Origin: Brachypodium distachyon
Lineage: Eukaryota; Streptophyta; Magnoliopsida; Poales; Poaceae
Length of the DNA stretch: 64,000 nt
Direction of reading: 5' to 3'
Assembly (NCBI RefSeq): GCF_000005505.3
Contig: NC_016133.3
Coordinates: 13,826,001 to 13,890,000, forward strand
The notes below the pieces were generated by a model. It had not been told where the DNA came from and did not search any database. It worked only from the letters and a program-made list of their open reading frames with translations. Positions 1 through 11,607 of this stretch are shown here, in pieces. Made by a program: the position numbers and the translations under genes. Position 1 is the stretch's first letter, and every line of letters begins with the position of its first letter.

Positions 1-345
1 CACAAATCTAACATGTGAAAAAAGTTATAACAGTGCAAATCTTATGAATAGTGTGCCAAAGCATGATAAAAATTTCCTATGAGTAAATGTGCAACCTTAA
101 TGCTATTATATTTCTCCTGATGAATCTTCAAAGTACTAAGTTACTAACACTTGAAATGATATTACAGATGGATGTGACAATCAGGTAGACAATGAACAAA
201 TCAACAAGCAATAGATCTCATAGGAGTTTTCAACGCTATCTGATTGACTAATCAGAAAATTCCGTAAAGATTGCAATTTCAAAAACATGACTGTGTGTCA
301 GAATTTGCAAAAAAGTACTACATCAGAAAGTTTCGAGTAAATTAC
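1..345 (-). other. Intron of VPS18, cut by the window edge
   Basis: This AT-rich stretch follows the donor of the last visible VPS18 exon. I see no continuation of the VPS18 protein in any frame here, so it is most simply intron sequence. Confidence 0.7.
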
Positions 346-3262
346 CTGCTCACCTACAGATATAAACTTTAAACTGATCTCCTCAAATGAAAGGATATAA
401 TTCATCTGAAACCAAACAGCATGATCTCAATGAACAGGAAAACAAAAATCATATGAATGCCTACTAAAGAACACACTGAACAGTAAGGGCACCTTTGCAT
501 AGAAAGATGCTGCTATGTAATATTCTTTTGCAGCAAATGCAGCGTCAGCCTGCAAAAGGAAAAAGAAAAGGTTCGATACAAGAACATTTATCATCACAAC
601 ATTAAAAAATAACGCCTAGCTTATCATCATACAGAAGAAAATGATGCAGGACAGCAGGAGTACAAAAGAATGCATGTGACTCTTCAGCGAACATGTTGAC
701 ATGTATCAAGATGGATGGACATCACTTCACATTAATCTCAAAACGTAAGAACATTACCTGCACTAGGTAAACTTGGTCCCTCTGGAAAGAGTTACGGCAA
801 TGGGATAAAGCAACAGGATATGCCTTCATATCCAAGTATACTTGCCACATGTCACGACCCTCATCAGATGTAGAAACCTAAATGATGGATAAAATTAGCA
901 ACACAATCCTATAAGCACTTATTACACGACTCAAAAAGAAGCAGTAGAGTCCCGAACCTGGAAAATAGAGTTGTCGTCATATGCATAGAAAATTCCTGTT
1001 GATGCATCACTACAAAGTCCAATGATTCCTTTTGAAGATTCTGGTGTATTGTCAACGACAAGTTCCTCCACAATTTGCTGACTAATTCTGTTCACTACCT
1101 AAAAAATTGCAGGTTACATATTGCCTTTATAAAGAAATACATTTACCAACAAAAAAGAAAATAATGCAAGAAAGCAAATAAATCACACAGAGAGAAAAAA
1201 AAAATGCAAGGATAGTTGTCAGCAGCATGGTACCTTAATCTTGTCCCCAATCAACATCAGAAAATGAAACTCAGATAGTGCAAATGATCTTGGTTTCATG
1301 CCAGAATCTCCTAGTTTTGAATAGTCAAAGAAACCTTTATTTTCCACAAAATTCTCATCTCCACTAGTAGAGCTGCAAAACTAAATTTAATTAGAAGAAA
1401 GTATTAAAGAAAATAAAGTGGTCTAAATTGATTTTCCTAAAAGTAATTTAAGAAAACAACGAAAGAAAAATGCAGTAATTAGATTGTTATTATAGCAAGA
1501 AAATCTGAAGTAGCACCATTTTTTTTTTGGAGAACCTATAGGTTTAAATAATCTTCATATCAACACTTGAACTTTATTTGGCCTAGCTTCTTAAAATTAG
1601 GCTTATCAGGCAAGCTTGTTTTGTGGAGAGCATATATGTTTAAATAAGCTTCATATCAACACTTTGAACTACATATTTCACCTGTGTTGAGCTCCAAAAT
1701 TAAGTTCACCGTGATAAATTCCAGCTCCAGAAAGCCATCCAAAGTGTTTAGCCCTTCTTTGCTTGATAAAGAAGTGTAGTTCACTGGATATCATACAAGG
1801 AATACATTTATTACAAACAGAAAATCAGTATACACAATAATAGTGTATAAAAAGCAATGTCATATAAATTAGACCAAGTTATACTTACCTATTAGGTATT
1901 TCTCCTGGGAGCTCCATGAAGTGGATGGCACGGTCGGAATAGCTTGCAAAAACAGTCTGTGCGGCAAGATTGTTATTACAGACCATATAAAAAAAAGAGT
2001 GCACACACACATCTTCTGCAGACAATGTGTAATACGTGATGGTGCTCGCTAGAAAGACACGGCATTACAAGTTTATGGTCTAATCGTGTACATCTGTGTA
2101 TAAAAATGGGATACCGACTTGCAATGGCATTTTCTGTGGGGGCATGTGCTGAAAATGAGTGCTATGGACAGAGTATATAGTGTAGCATTTTTTACGTTAC
2201 TGAGTCGTGTCACTAAGCAATAGCATGAATGATGGTTTCGAATTCCAGAGTCTAAAAATAGGTTGTTTTTCTCACAAATAAACTCAATCTAAATTGCCCT
2301 ATGTCATTTAATATAAGCACATCACATTCAGAACATGCAATTGATGAAACTGAGAAATAACACGTACTTCCAGTGAACCAATGCCGGTGAACGAGTAGAG
2401 CCGTGTGGGCGTGACAGCCATCACATAGTATCTTGTGGCAATCCCAGCCGTTGCAGTCTCCATCTGCACAACTGAATTGCTCAATAACAGTAACTCCAAT
2501 TAAAGCACATCAACAGCAAAGCATGTACTGAACCATGGGGCATTCAGACCTGCAGGTCCTTGATGCCCTCTCGCAGTTCGGTGAGCTCAAAGAGCAGCTT
2601 CACATACTTCTCCTTCTTGTCGGCCTCGTCCACTGCCATCTCGAAGATCTGCCCACTCTCCGTCCCAAGGATCACCTCCTTGGTCGACGCTGCAGCACAA
2701 AAAACACACACATAGACTCAGCATCGAAGAACAGCATAGATGGCCACAAATCGTCAGGGTAACAATAATTGGATCGGTAAGGAGTTGATGGATGACCTTC
2801 GGTGATGGACTGGCGATTCCAGGCGACGGCATTGACGAGGAGGCCGCGGAGGCGGGGCAGCAGCTTGGGGCGCGGCCACCTGGCGTGGTGGTAGTACGTC
2901 TCGGCGCCCCCCGGATGGATCACCGTGACGACGCAGTGCTTGCCCCCGGGGTCCAGGAACACCCGGTGCACGGCGTGCTCGCCGGAGCGGCCGCCGCCGA
3001 GGTCGAGATCTGGAGGAGGAAGAGGGGGCAACGACAGTTAGCCTAAACGCGGGTCCGGCGAAGAGGACGTAGCAGAGAGCGGGGTGCGGGGGGGCGACTC
3101 GCCCTGGGCGTCCTCGAAGGAGAAGTCGTGGCGGACGAGCCAGCCGCGGGAGGTGCCGAGGACGATGACGTCGCTGCCGGCGGCCATGGAGGTGACGGCG
3201 CCGTGGCCCCGCGCGGCCTGGCGCTCGAGAGGGTCGACGGAGAAGAGCTGGCCGGCGTCCAT
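346..3262 (-). CDS. VPS18: VPS18, vacuolar sorting protein 18 (N-terminal 432 residues; gene runs off left edge)
   Basis: Plant VPS18 is a core subunit of the HOPS/CORVET tethering complexes that drive fusion at late endosome and vacuole membranes. Coding exons read on the minus strand: 3262-3103, 3009-2797, 2689-2550, 2463-2368, 1956-1889, 1783-1682, 1372-1234, 1098-958, 877-758, 549-493 and 405-346. Their lengths keep one open frame of 432 codons. The protein opens MDAGQLFSVDPLERQAARGH and includes GSDVIVLGTSRGWLVRHDF, YYVMAVTPTRLYSFTGIGSLE and HFGWLSGAGIYHGELNFG, which I recognise as the N-terminal beta-propeller (Pep3/Vps18 domain) of this family. Intron 1 appears to be GC-AG: only the junction AGG/GCGAGT to CCAG/AT joins the frame as FEDAQ-DLDLGGG. 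All other introns are GT-AG. The last visible exon ends at a donor (GTAATT at 345), so about half the usual protein of nearly 1000 residues, including the CHCR and RING parts, lies outside the window. Confidence 0.93.
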
Positions 3263-4263
3263 GGCGGGGCCCTGCCGGCGAGCGAGCGAGCTCGTCGGAG
3301 TCAAGGCGAGGCGATGCGAATTGGGATGGATCGCTCGCTCGCTGGAATCCCGCAGTAGCTGGAACGAAGTGAAATTCGTCGGCCCACGAGGCCGGCCCGT
3401 TGGTCCGATCCACGTCCGCCAAAAATCGATTCCGGGATTTACATTCTCTGCTCGCTTCCCAAGTCCCAACTGAGCCCAAGATGCTTAGTAACTCGTCTGT
3501 ATTTGCTCTCAGAAAAAAAAAACTCATACGTATTTGTTTTCTCTTTTTGTTGTGACAAATCAACAAAGAATGAATCCGAAGGTGTAACGGAGACAACTGA
3601 TCTTCTTTGCTACTTGTTGGCTCATTGTCAATTTTTTCAGGAACACAATACAATCGCAGACGCTCACAACATGCGCGAGCACTCATCCTTATGAATGTAC
3701 AGACGCACACACTATCCCTATAAGCACATCCGAAGAACTGGTCGGCTCATTGTCATTGGACATGTTTTTAGCAAAGTCCAATCATTAGTGGTGAATTAAA
3801 ATGAATAACAACTCGCATATGGGGTAAATAACCAGACAAAACAACACCAAAAATGTTTTAACATGACAATGGCGGCAAGCTTTGCTACAGTTCAAATATC
3901 AATCCAATGACGCCACACCAACGTCTCAAAGTTTCTTAACAGTGAAGATAACCTTTATTAGCTTACAAGGGTTTTTATCAGAGTTGAGAATTGGTACGAT
4001 CCCAATTACAATTTAAACATATAAAAGCAAGATATAACATGTACTCCCTCCGTTTCATAATTCTGGTCGAAATATTACAAGTACCTAGACGTTTTTTAGA
4101 AAAAGATACATCCATTTTTGGCAAATTTGAGACAAGAATTATGGAGCGGAGGAAGTAACCAATCTACCTATGCAATTGTGTGTATGAAAGGTACAACATG
4201 GGGCGGCGTAGCAGTCCTCGTTTGGAGGCCATAATGTACGCTGGCACGGCCCGCTAGCAGCTA
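3263..4263. other. Spacer between VPS18 and the UGT gene
   Basis: It holds the VPS18 5' UTR and promoter (about 3263-3480, GC-rich), then AT-rich DNA. Around 3638-3740 it carries a dispersed repeat also seen at about 40722-40830 (shared start GGAACACAATACA, then CACACA-rich sequence and CCCTATRAGCAC). A Stowaway-type MITE lies at 4042-4157. I see no gene. Confidence 0.6.
4042..4157. mobile_element. Stowaway-type MITE
   Basis: About 115 bp. It begins TACTCCCTCCGTTTCATAAT and ends with the near inverse (ATTATGGAGCGGAGGAAGTA), bounded by TA dinucleotides as expected for Tc1/mariner-derived MITEs of grasses. It has no coding capacity and lies downstream of the UGT stop codon. Confidence 0.8.
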
Positions 4264-4857
4264 CTAGTCGTCGTCTTTGTAGCGTCTCAGGTGTTCGACA
4301 AGCTCATCCATGTACCGCTCCTGCCGTCCCTGGTCCGTAAGAAGTTCCTGCAGCTTTGCATTGCTCGCGAACACCTTCCCCTCATCCTCCACCATGACAC
4401 GCCGCACCGCCACCGCGACACCGTCCCTGTCAAACGAGCCTCCGTTGTCCCCATCCCTCGCCACCTCGACGCCGATCCCCTTGGCGGCCATCATTCGGCC
4501 GATGAGAGGCTGGTCGACGACGAAAGGGAGCATCACCAACGGGTGGCCGAACGCGAGGCTCTCGGCGGTGGAGCCCCACCCGCAGTGCGTGAGGAATGCG
4601 CCCGTCGCGTCGTGCGCCAGGGCTCTCACCTGCGGCACCCACCCCGTGCACACCAGCCCTTGGGATCGTGTCCGCTCCTCGAACCCGGTTGGTAACAGCT
4701 GCTCGTCAGTGGAGCTGAACATTCCAGATGGCTTGCGTAGAGCCCACAGGAAGCGCACCCCGGCGAGCTCTAGCCCGAGCGCAAGCTCGTGGATGTCCTT
4801 GCCCGTTAGCGGCGCCTCGCTCCCCAGCGCGACGTAGATGACGGACTTGGGCGGTTG
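4264..4857 (-). pseudogene. C-terminal part of a UDP-glycosyltransferase (UGT91-like), separated from its 5' part by a retrotransposon
   Basis: Family 1 glycosyltransferases move a sugar from a UDP-sugar to small molecules in the cytosol. This piece holds the sugar-donor half. It starts in frame at QPPKSVIYVALGSEAPL, continues through FLWALRKPSGMF and the plant PSPG box (WVPQVRALAHDATGAFLTHC, then GWGSTAESLAFGHPLVMLPF and VVDQ), and ends with a stop at 4264-4266. The Gln closing the PSPG box is usual for UDP-glucose users. The frame is open up to the insertion, where the element supplies an in-frame TGA (4860-4858). GGTTG at 4853-4857 is one copy of the target-site duplication. Joined to 10667-10270 with one duplication copy removed, exon 2 is 987 bp, an exact multiple of three. 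So the gene was intact when interrupted and is now presumably non-functional. Confidence 0.88.
4853..4857. repeat. Left target-site duplication (GGTTG) of the LTR element
   Basis: GGTTG here and at 10270-10274 flank the inserted element. The UGT reading frame needs this sequence only once (codon CAA plus CC on the minus strand), so the second copy arose on insertion. Confidence 0.85.
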
Positions 4858-5337
4858 TCAAACATCCCCAATTTAGCCACTAGTTAACATGAGTTGTATT
4901 GTGCATCATGAGCATGGCATCGCATCATGCTGAAACCTGAAAATGAGGGGCATTTAAAACCTCGGTTTAAAACTCTTGAAATCAACTCCACGCTTGCAAC
5001 TTAAGATGAGTGTCCTTCGAAGACTCTGGATTTTTATGGAAGCTTTGTTTTCCTGTTACAAAGCTCTTTGCAAAGTTTCAGAATTTTTGAAGCAAATTTG
5101 AGCGTTCAAACAATTTTGATTGTTTGAATTCAAAAGGAAACAATAAAGGAAAAAAGAAAAGGGAAAAGAAAGTAAAAAACCCTAACTTACCTTGTGGGCC
5201 AAAACCAGCCCAGCTCGGCCAGAAGCCCAGCTTCCTTCTCCCTGTCTTTTCTGTGTTCCACTGACGGGTGAACCCCACACGTCAGGCCAGTCATCTTCAA
5301 CCTCAAGCAGCTGCGTGTCGAGCACCCTGTGTGCGTC
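4858..5337 (+). repeat. Truncated 5' LTR
   Basis: Collinear with the start of the 3' LTR at 6483-6947. Similarity stops abruptly after GTGTGCGTCT, where the 3' LTR goes on with GCCACGTCGCGCGCC. The remaining LTR length and most of the interior are absent, consistent with an internal deletion. Confidence 0.8.
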
Positions 5338-6482
5338 TTGTGTGAAGGCTGAATATCTGAAATCTTTAGGCACCATTTAGCCTTTGTCGTTTTCCTGAGT
5401 TGGAATGGGATGGAGTTCTAATGAATTTCATCATTGTGCTTTCTGTACTCAGCAGGGGAACCCATCTAGTTGGGTAATTGTGAGTGATTATTCAAGATGA
5501 TGTATCTCCTGTCTGTCCGAAAGATGATCTAGCTAGTTATGACTGATCTTTATCTTTTGGATAGTCACTCTTCATAGCTTTTCCTTAAGGTCATTGTTGA
5601 TCTTGGAAGTTCGTTCACCTCTAGTTGTTGGAAAGTGTTCGAGAAGCTATTGGAACTCGTTTTCCTTTTAGCACGGTTTGTCATTCCCCGAACTAGCGAT
5701 CAATTTGTAAGAGTGAAGGTTTCTGTTTGACATGCTTCGGATCTGTGTTATATCTTTCGGTGCCATGTGGGAAAGTGCCTCCCATTCGCCGGATCATTCT
5801 ATAACAACAGTTTTTAATCCATCCCGAGCAAGTCACTTTTGTGGTGTTCTCCGCGTGAGAAAGTGTCGAACGTCGCTGAATCGATCAGGGACTGGAGAAA
5901 GATGTTTCTTTCGACCAATCATGATCGATGAAGAGGAGATGAAGATTCGCATCTTTCAAGAACGTCTCGAGAACAACTGATTCTCACTAGGAATGTTTTG
6001 TTAAGCTTTGACCTGGCGAGATAAGCATATCTGCGGGTCATCTTCCTCCCAAGATGTACATCTCTATGGTATCAAAGGCATTGTGGTTTCTCGCTTCAAC
6101 AATCTATTTCGCAATCTATTTGAAGCGTGGATCATCTGTCTACCTTTTGGAACTCCGTATATCATCTGTATTCAACCTCGGTGTTGTGTTTTCTATATCT
6201 CAGCTCAAGACATGTTTCTGTCCTCCGTTCGAAGAATTGATCATTAGATGCTTGATCTTCACGAAGATCTACTCTTGTGTGAGTCTCTGGTCCGTGTCTT
6301 CAATGAAGTCAACGGACAACTTGGAGGACTAACACCAAACCTTTGAAGATCTAATGGTCTAACACCTTCAAGGAAGAGTCAACGTGGGATCGTGAAGATC
6401 TTCTTCTATGGCGTATCCCTGTTCCCTTTTCTCTTGACCTTAACAAATCTCGGGGTCGAAATTTTCGTAAGGGGGGTAGATT
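5338..6482 (+). other. Residual internal region of the LTR element with polypurine tract
   Basis: About 1.1 kb with no long conserved frame. The only recognisable site is the polypurine tract at 6469-6480 directly before the 3' LTR. Short open frames here have no family resemblance I can name. Confidence 0.6.
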
Positions 6483-9400
6483 TGTAACATCTCCAATTTA
6501 ACCACCAGTTAACAGGAGTTGTATTGTGCATCATGAGCATGGCATCGCATCATGCTGAAACCTGAAAATGAGGGGTATTTAAAACCTCGGTTTAAAACGC
6601 TTGAAATCAACTCCACACTTGCAACTCAAGATGAGTGTCCTTCAAAGACTCTGGATTTTTATGGAAGCTTTTTTTTCCTGTTACAAAGCTCTCTGCAAAG
6701 TTTCAGAATTTTTGAAGCAAATTTGAGCAAAATTGTTTGAATTCAAAAGGAAACTGTAAAGGAAAACGAGATGGGAAAAGAAAGGAAAAACCCTAACTTA
6801 CCTTGTGGGCCAAAACCAGCCCAGCTCGGCCAGAAGCCCAGCTTCCTTCTCCCTGTCTTTTCTGTGTTCCACTGACGGGTGAACCCCACACGTCAGGCCA
6901 GTCATCTTCAACCTCAAGCAGCTGCGTGTCGAGCACCTTGTGTGCGTCTGCCACGTCGCGCGCCACGTCCTCTAGGCCGACCGCCTTCACCCAGATCTTT
7001 TCCCCTGTGACCGCCTTGCTCCTCCGACCCTATCCTAGGCCCCGTTCCCTGTCCCGTGCGTCCAGAGCGACGAAATCGCCGAGGAGAAGCTCCACTGGCC
7101 GGTCCTTCTCTCGTCCTTGGCGACACCTTCGATCGCCCCTTTGGTTCGTAAACCATTCCACCGAGACCACCTAGTCGTGCCGAACCTAGAGCCGCAAGCC
7201 ACACGTCCTAGCGTGCCCTATTCATCCCGGAACGCGAGCGGCGTTTGCGCTGTCCAGTGCGCGCCCGCGTGCCGTCGCTTCGCGCCGCCGTGGCCATCTT
7301 CCTCCCCGAGCCACGAAACCTTGCCCACAAGCTCCGCATCGTCGCGCTGAGCATCCTAGCCGAAGGAATCGCCCAGAATCACCCGGAATCGCCGCCATCG
7401 TTGTTGTCTTCTTCGACTCCGGTGCCGAGCCGCTGCCGCGTCGATCTCCTCCTTTGGTGATCCCCGGGTTTCATCGAGACCTTCCCCAGCTCCGCGACTA
7501 TCTCAAGAGCCTGCAGGTGCTCCCCCTAGACGCTCCCGTGGACCGAGCCGTCCCCGCGTCGTCCGTCCGTTTCGGCCGCCGCCCGTCGCCGACGAGCTCC
7601 CCTCTCCGGTCGTCCTCTGCTGTTTCCGAGCGCGCCCTCGCGTTCGTGGTGAGCTCCTCTTGGTTTTGCCCTAGTCCCAGCCTCTCTCACGCCCCGTAGC
7701 CGTCTGCCGCCTTGCACCGCCCGCTGCAGCCGCTAGAGCTCGCCGGCGGCGCACTTCCGGCGACGAGCAGCAGGCCGCGCCACACCCGTGCGACGCCGCT
7801 TAGTGCCTTCGAGCTTGCCCTAGCCCTAGCCGCGCTGCAGCGCAACTCCGGCGAAGTCCCGGCGAGACAGTTGCCAGAAGCCACCGGGGCTGAGCTCTGA
7901 CTAGTGGACCCCACCGTAAGCGTGTCCCCGCGCGTCAGCCGCTCTAGTTCTTCTCTGGAAAATAATAAAAACCTGACAGATGGGTCCCACCTAAAGATAT
8001 ATTGAATTAAGTTAAATAATTAATTTGCAGTGGGTCCCCGGGTGTCAGTTGAGCTAGTCAAACCCTACCCCGACCCTCCTTGTCATTGACTGGGTCTAGT
8101 TATCCAGTAGGTGACAAAAGTTGGCTATAAAAAGAAAAGAATAATCTGGAATTTCAGAAAGCAGTTAAATGGCTGTTTAACCTAGAAAATTCATAACTAA
8201 TCCATCCGAACTCAGAAAAATATGAGCTTGCTATATAAATGCTCACAAGAAGGTAATCTAGCTGTTGGTATCATTTTTCATTCATGTTAAATGAATGTTT
8301 AACCATAGGTTTAAATACAAGTGTAATTGACTTTTTAAATTCAAACGGAGCGTATTAGAAATGCTCTATATCGGGCATTCGGACTCCGATTACTTGAATC
8401 CAGTTGCACTGGTCTTCTTTTCGAATGTATAATGCCATGTCATGCATTTCATGTCCAATGCCATGTCATGCATTTCATGTCATGAACATGCTAGTGTTTC
8501 GGCAGTAGTAGTTTAGCATGAACCTAATACCATGTTACCTTCCACATCCCAACATGACTAGAATTGCTTGTTGTAGTTTAGCAAGCCTTTATTTTATGTG
8601 CTATACATGCTTAGCCATGCTTAGACTTGTCGAGTCTGATACATCAATTGGATTGATGAATCTAGTTATGTAGTGGATAACCTTGGCTAGGATGGGTAAC
8701 AGGGCAATTAGAAGGCAGAGGCCCTTAAAACATGATCAGTTAAAGGCTTAGGTGAGAGGCCACGTTGGAGAGCGTGGTGGGTTGTCTCATCTTTGCCGTT
8801 TAAGGACCGGTTTCTGGTTACACTGATCCAAGACGAGCATACTACCACACATCGGGTTATGGGGCCCGCATCGACCTAGCGTGTCTAGACTTTTGGTCCA
8901 TGAGCTACATTTAGTTCGAGCTTTCTTGATGAGAGTAAAAGATAAAGGTAGTGAGTAAGGGTGGCCGTGCAAGGCTTCTCCGGGAGAATGGTTTCTTGCC
9001 CCGCACACAACTTTTGGGACCATGTCCGAGGGACTGTCAGACTCGTGATCATGGAACGGCCCTTTACGGTGGCTCATGGATTAGGTCGAAGCATTGCAAT
9101 AGTCGTGGATAACCTCCTTCTGCCGGCACACTCGTTGTGTGTGCTGCATGATCAGGCATTGGCAGACGGTTGGCGTGTGTGGGTAAAGTTGTACACCCCT
9201 ACAGGGTTCAATCTATTCGAATAGCCGCGTCCTCGGTTATGGACGACTTGGAGATCTATACTTGAATCAGGTAACTTGAACAAAGTCTAAAATTGGATAA
9301 CAACATGGTGTCGCTACGAATGGCTTCCTCGTGGTTGGAACGAGGGGGTGTTCGTGGCATTGTTTGGGTGGTGTCAGTTAAGATAGAGAGTACTCAAAGT

Positions 9401-10269
9401 TCGCTCTCTTGTCCTCTTTCAAAACTACTCAGTAGTCGCTTTCAACTTACTAGTCTATCTTGAAAGGGTCAAAACTAGCTTTCTGCTTCAACTAGTCCAC
9501 CTAAAGCTATTGTTGATACCTGTTTCGTCTATTACTATGTTGATGTAAATCTTGCGGAGTACTTTTGTACTCATCTTGCTTTATTATAAATGATCTGGGT
9601 TCAGCGAAGGGCATCCTTCGGATGTTTCCTCCTGGATATCAACGACGCCTAGCTTGGAAGTCCCAGCAGTGGTCTGGGAAGGGTGTGATCGCCATCCGCT
9701 TAACCTCAAGCCTTCTTAAGGCCTTTGTTAAGTTTGTACCTGTCAAAGGTACCTATATCGTTTCCGTTGTGTGAGTTGCAACTTGGTCGTAAAACCCTCG
9801 ATGTAATAAGTTGTTAAATTTGCTCTATTAAGAGTTGTTTGGTATATTACAGTTTCTGTCGTAGTTACTGTTGTGATCCCTGTTGTTTGCGACATACGTC
9901 GTGCGTGCTGCGTGTATGATTATAACACGTGCTGTGTATGTAGGGTTCAGAGTCTAGTTCATGGTAAGTTAAGTTGTGACATGATGATGTGCAAGCGAGT
10001 CCACCTGTCTAGGGGTTGGGAGCTATATCACTCCGCACGATCGTCCTTCGATTGTGATCGCTTTGAGTTGATGCTCTGCTTGACTTGTGGAAGAGGGAGC
10101 TATATCACCCCCGCACAGTTTACAACTGTGATCGCTTTGGGTTGACGCTCCGGGCTCTTCAGGACCATATCACTCCGCACAGTTTTCGCACTGTGATCGT
10201 TTTGGGTTGAAGTCCTGGCTTGTCCAATCACTTCTTAATCTTTGTATGTGTCAAATTCCAGGTCCGATA
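6483..10269 (+). repeat. 3' LTR, about 3.8 kb
   Basis: It starts right after the polypurine tract and runs to the right target duplication. A GC-rich stretch (6950-7920) gives many chance open frames. A triplicated unit of about 70 bp lies near its end (10018-10216). Confidence 0.7.
10018..10216 (+). repeat. Three tandem degenerate copies of a ~70 bp unit in the 3' LTR
   Basis: Each unit has the pattern TATATCACYCCGCAC followed by a short hairpin arm and GTGATCGYTTTGRGTTGA. Copies start near 10023, 10101 and 10167. The stem sequence varies but stays self-complementary within each copy (for example CACAGTTTACAACTGTG). Confidence 0.75.
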
Positions 10270-10274
10270 GGTTG
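10270..10274. repeat. Right target-site duplication (GGTTG) of the LTR element
   Basis: Matches 4853-4857 exactly; see the left copy. Confidence 0.85.
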
Positions 10275-11607
10275 GTCGTTGAGCCACCGCAAGACCCCCT
10301 CAGAGTTGCTGCCATCATTGTTGTCGATGTTGGACGACGGTAGCAGGATCCCAGCAGGGACGGCGGGCTTCTTCAGGAGATGTGTGAGGAGGTCGAACAT
10401 CCTGGGCTCGACCTCCTCGGAGCTCCTGTAGATTGTGAGATGGCAGGCGTCGAGCACCCGCCACGTGCGTTCCATGTCGGACACGCCCGACGCGTCCTCG
10501 CTTAAGGTGCCGACAATCCACCAGGCCTCGTGACGGTGATAAGCGGCGGCAGACGAAGAAGCGGGCGTCATCCAACTGGGTGGGACGGTGAAGTCCTCCG
10601 GCGCCGTGCGCGGAGGGTGCTCGCCGGTGGTGTTCACCCGGACGATCCAGAACACAGCGCATGGGACCTACACCCAAACAAATAGATAGAGACAGTGTCA
10701 ATCGGGTCACAACGATTAAAAAACACTAGTTAAAAACTAGCACAATCTCCGGGCATCGTTCTATACTAGAAAATTCACTACATGTTTAAGTCGAAGATAA
10801 TTTTTTATAGTTTTTTTTCCTAAACTTATCGCTTCCTTCACAATTGTCGTATACTTTTCGTTCGTCAACTATTGAAACCGGACACCAATGGTCCATCAAC
10901 TCGTCTTAAGCAGTTTTGGCGCCATCGTGATCTGATTTTTTTCCCTGACTTGTCACGTTAGCATGGAAGTTGGACTTCGGTTGACTATCCGGTTGAACCC
11001 AAACCCCGAATAGCTGAGGCGAAAACAAATGAACTTAGGCTAAAAAAACAGAAGGTGTCGAAGACACACTGTCACATATTTCTCCTGCCGGCGTGGGTCT
11101 AACTCGAGACTTTCCTTGGTTTTTTAGGCGAAAACAAATGAACTCGAGGCTAAAAAGAAAATCTAGGACACACTAGAAATTGATGAAGACGGATGTGGGC
11201 GGCTGGGCGCTTACGTTGTGGTGGTGTGCGATGGGCGGGAGCCAGTGGTGGCAGAAGTCGTTGATAACCCAGTCCGGCTTCCTCTCGCAGCCGGCGAGGA
11301 ACGCGGCGAACGGGGCCGCGAGGCCGTCGAAGGCCTTCTTGAGGAGCCCGTCGTCGCCGTTCCCGGGGACGACGTCGGCCGTGGACTCGGCGCCCTCCGG
11401 CAGCACCTCCACGCGCGGCAGCGGCAGCGGCACGAAGCGGAGGCGAGGGGACGGCGGGAGCCTGGCGAGGTTCCCGGGCGTGGAGACGAAGGAGACCGCG
11501 TGGCCCCGCGCCGCCAGCCGCTCCGCCAGCTCGAGGAAGGGGATCATGTGCCCGACCGCCAGCCACGGGAACACCACCACCTCCAGGACTGCTTCCATTT
11601 CTGCCAT
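10270..11607 (-). pseudogene. N-terminal and middle part of the split UDP-glycosyltransferase (UGT91-like)
   Basis: Exon 1 is 11607-11215 (131 codons) with ATG at 11607-11605. It encodes MAEMEAVLEVVVFPWLAVGH, whose GH pair contains the catalytic His of plant GT1 enzymes, and later PDWVINDFCHHWLPPIAHHH. The donor is AAC/GTAAGC. Exon 2 starts at 10667 after GTGTAG with VPCAVFWIVRVN and runs through PEDFTVPPSW, YRSSEEVEPRMFDLL and KKPAVPAGILLP to GVLRWLNDQP, where the LTR element begins. With the C-terminal piece at 4857-4264 the gene would encode 459 residues, normal for the family. No other frame break is visible in the three parts, so the insertion is the sole obvious lesion. Sugar acceptor unknown. 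Confidence 0.88.

Larger units (their letters stand above)
4858..10269 (+). mobile_element. LTR retrotransposon (deleted, non-autonomous; probably Ty3/gypsy type) nested in the UGT gene
   Basis: A 5412 bp insertion with a perfect 5 bp target duplication. About 480 bp at its left end (4858-5337) is repeated at 6483-6947, starting TGTCAAACATCCCC versus TGTAACATCTCC. Just before the second copy is a purine tract (AAGGGGGGTAGA, 6469-6480) preceded by TCGGGGTCGAAATTTTCGT, the usual context of the 3' end of a gypsy pol gene and polypurine tract. That sets element orientation as + and the second copy as the 3' LTR. The left copy diverges at 5338, so the 5' LTR is truncated and almost all internal sequence is missing; I see no gag, protease, RT or integrase frame. 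By eye the LTR copies differ at roughly 15-20 substitutions plus small indels. Confidence 0.85.

Noticed and set aside
2754..3710. 318-codon minus-strand frame
   Set aside because: A shadow frame crossing VPS18 exons and introns; the VPS18 exon frame explains the region.
6803..7914. Several GC-rich open frames
   Set aside because: They lie within the 3' LTR, overlap each other in different frames, and show no conserved family sequence.
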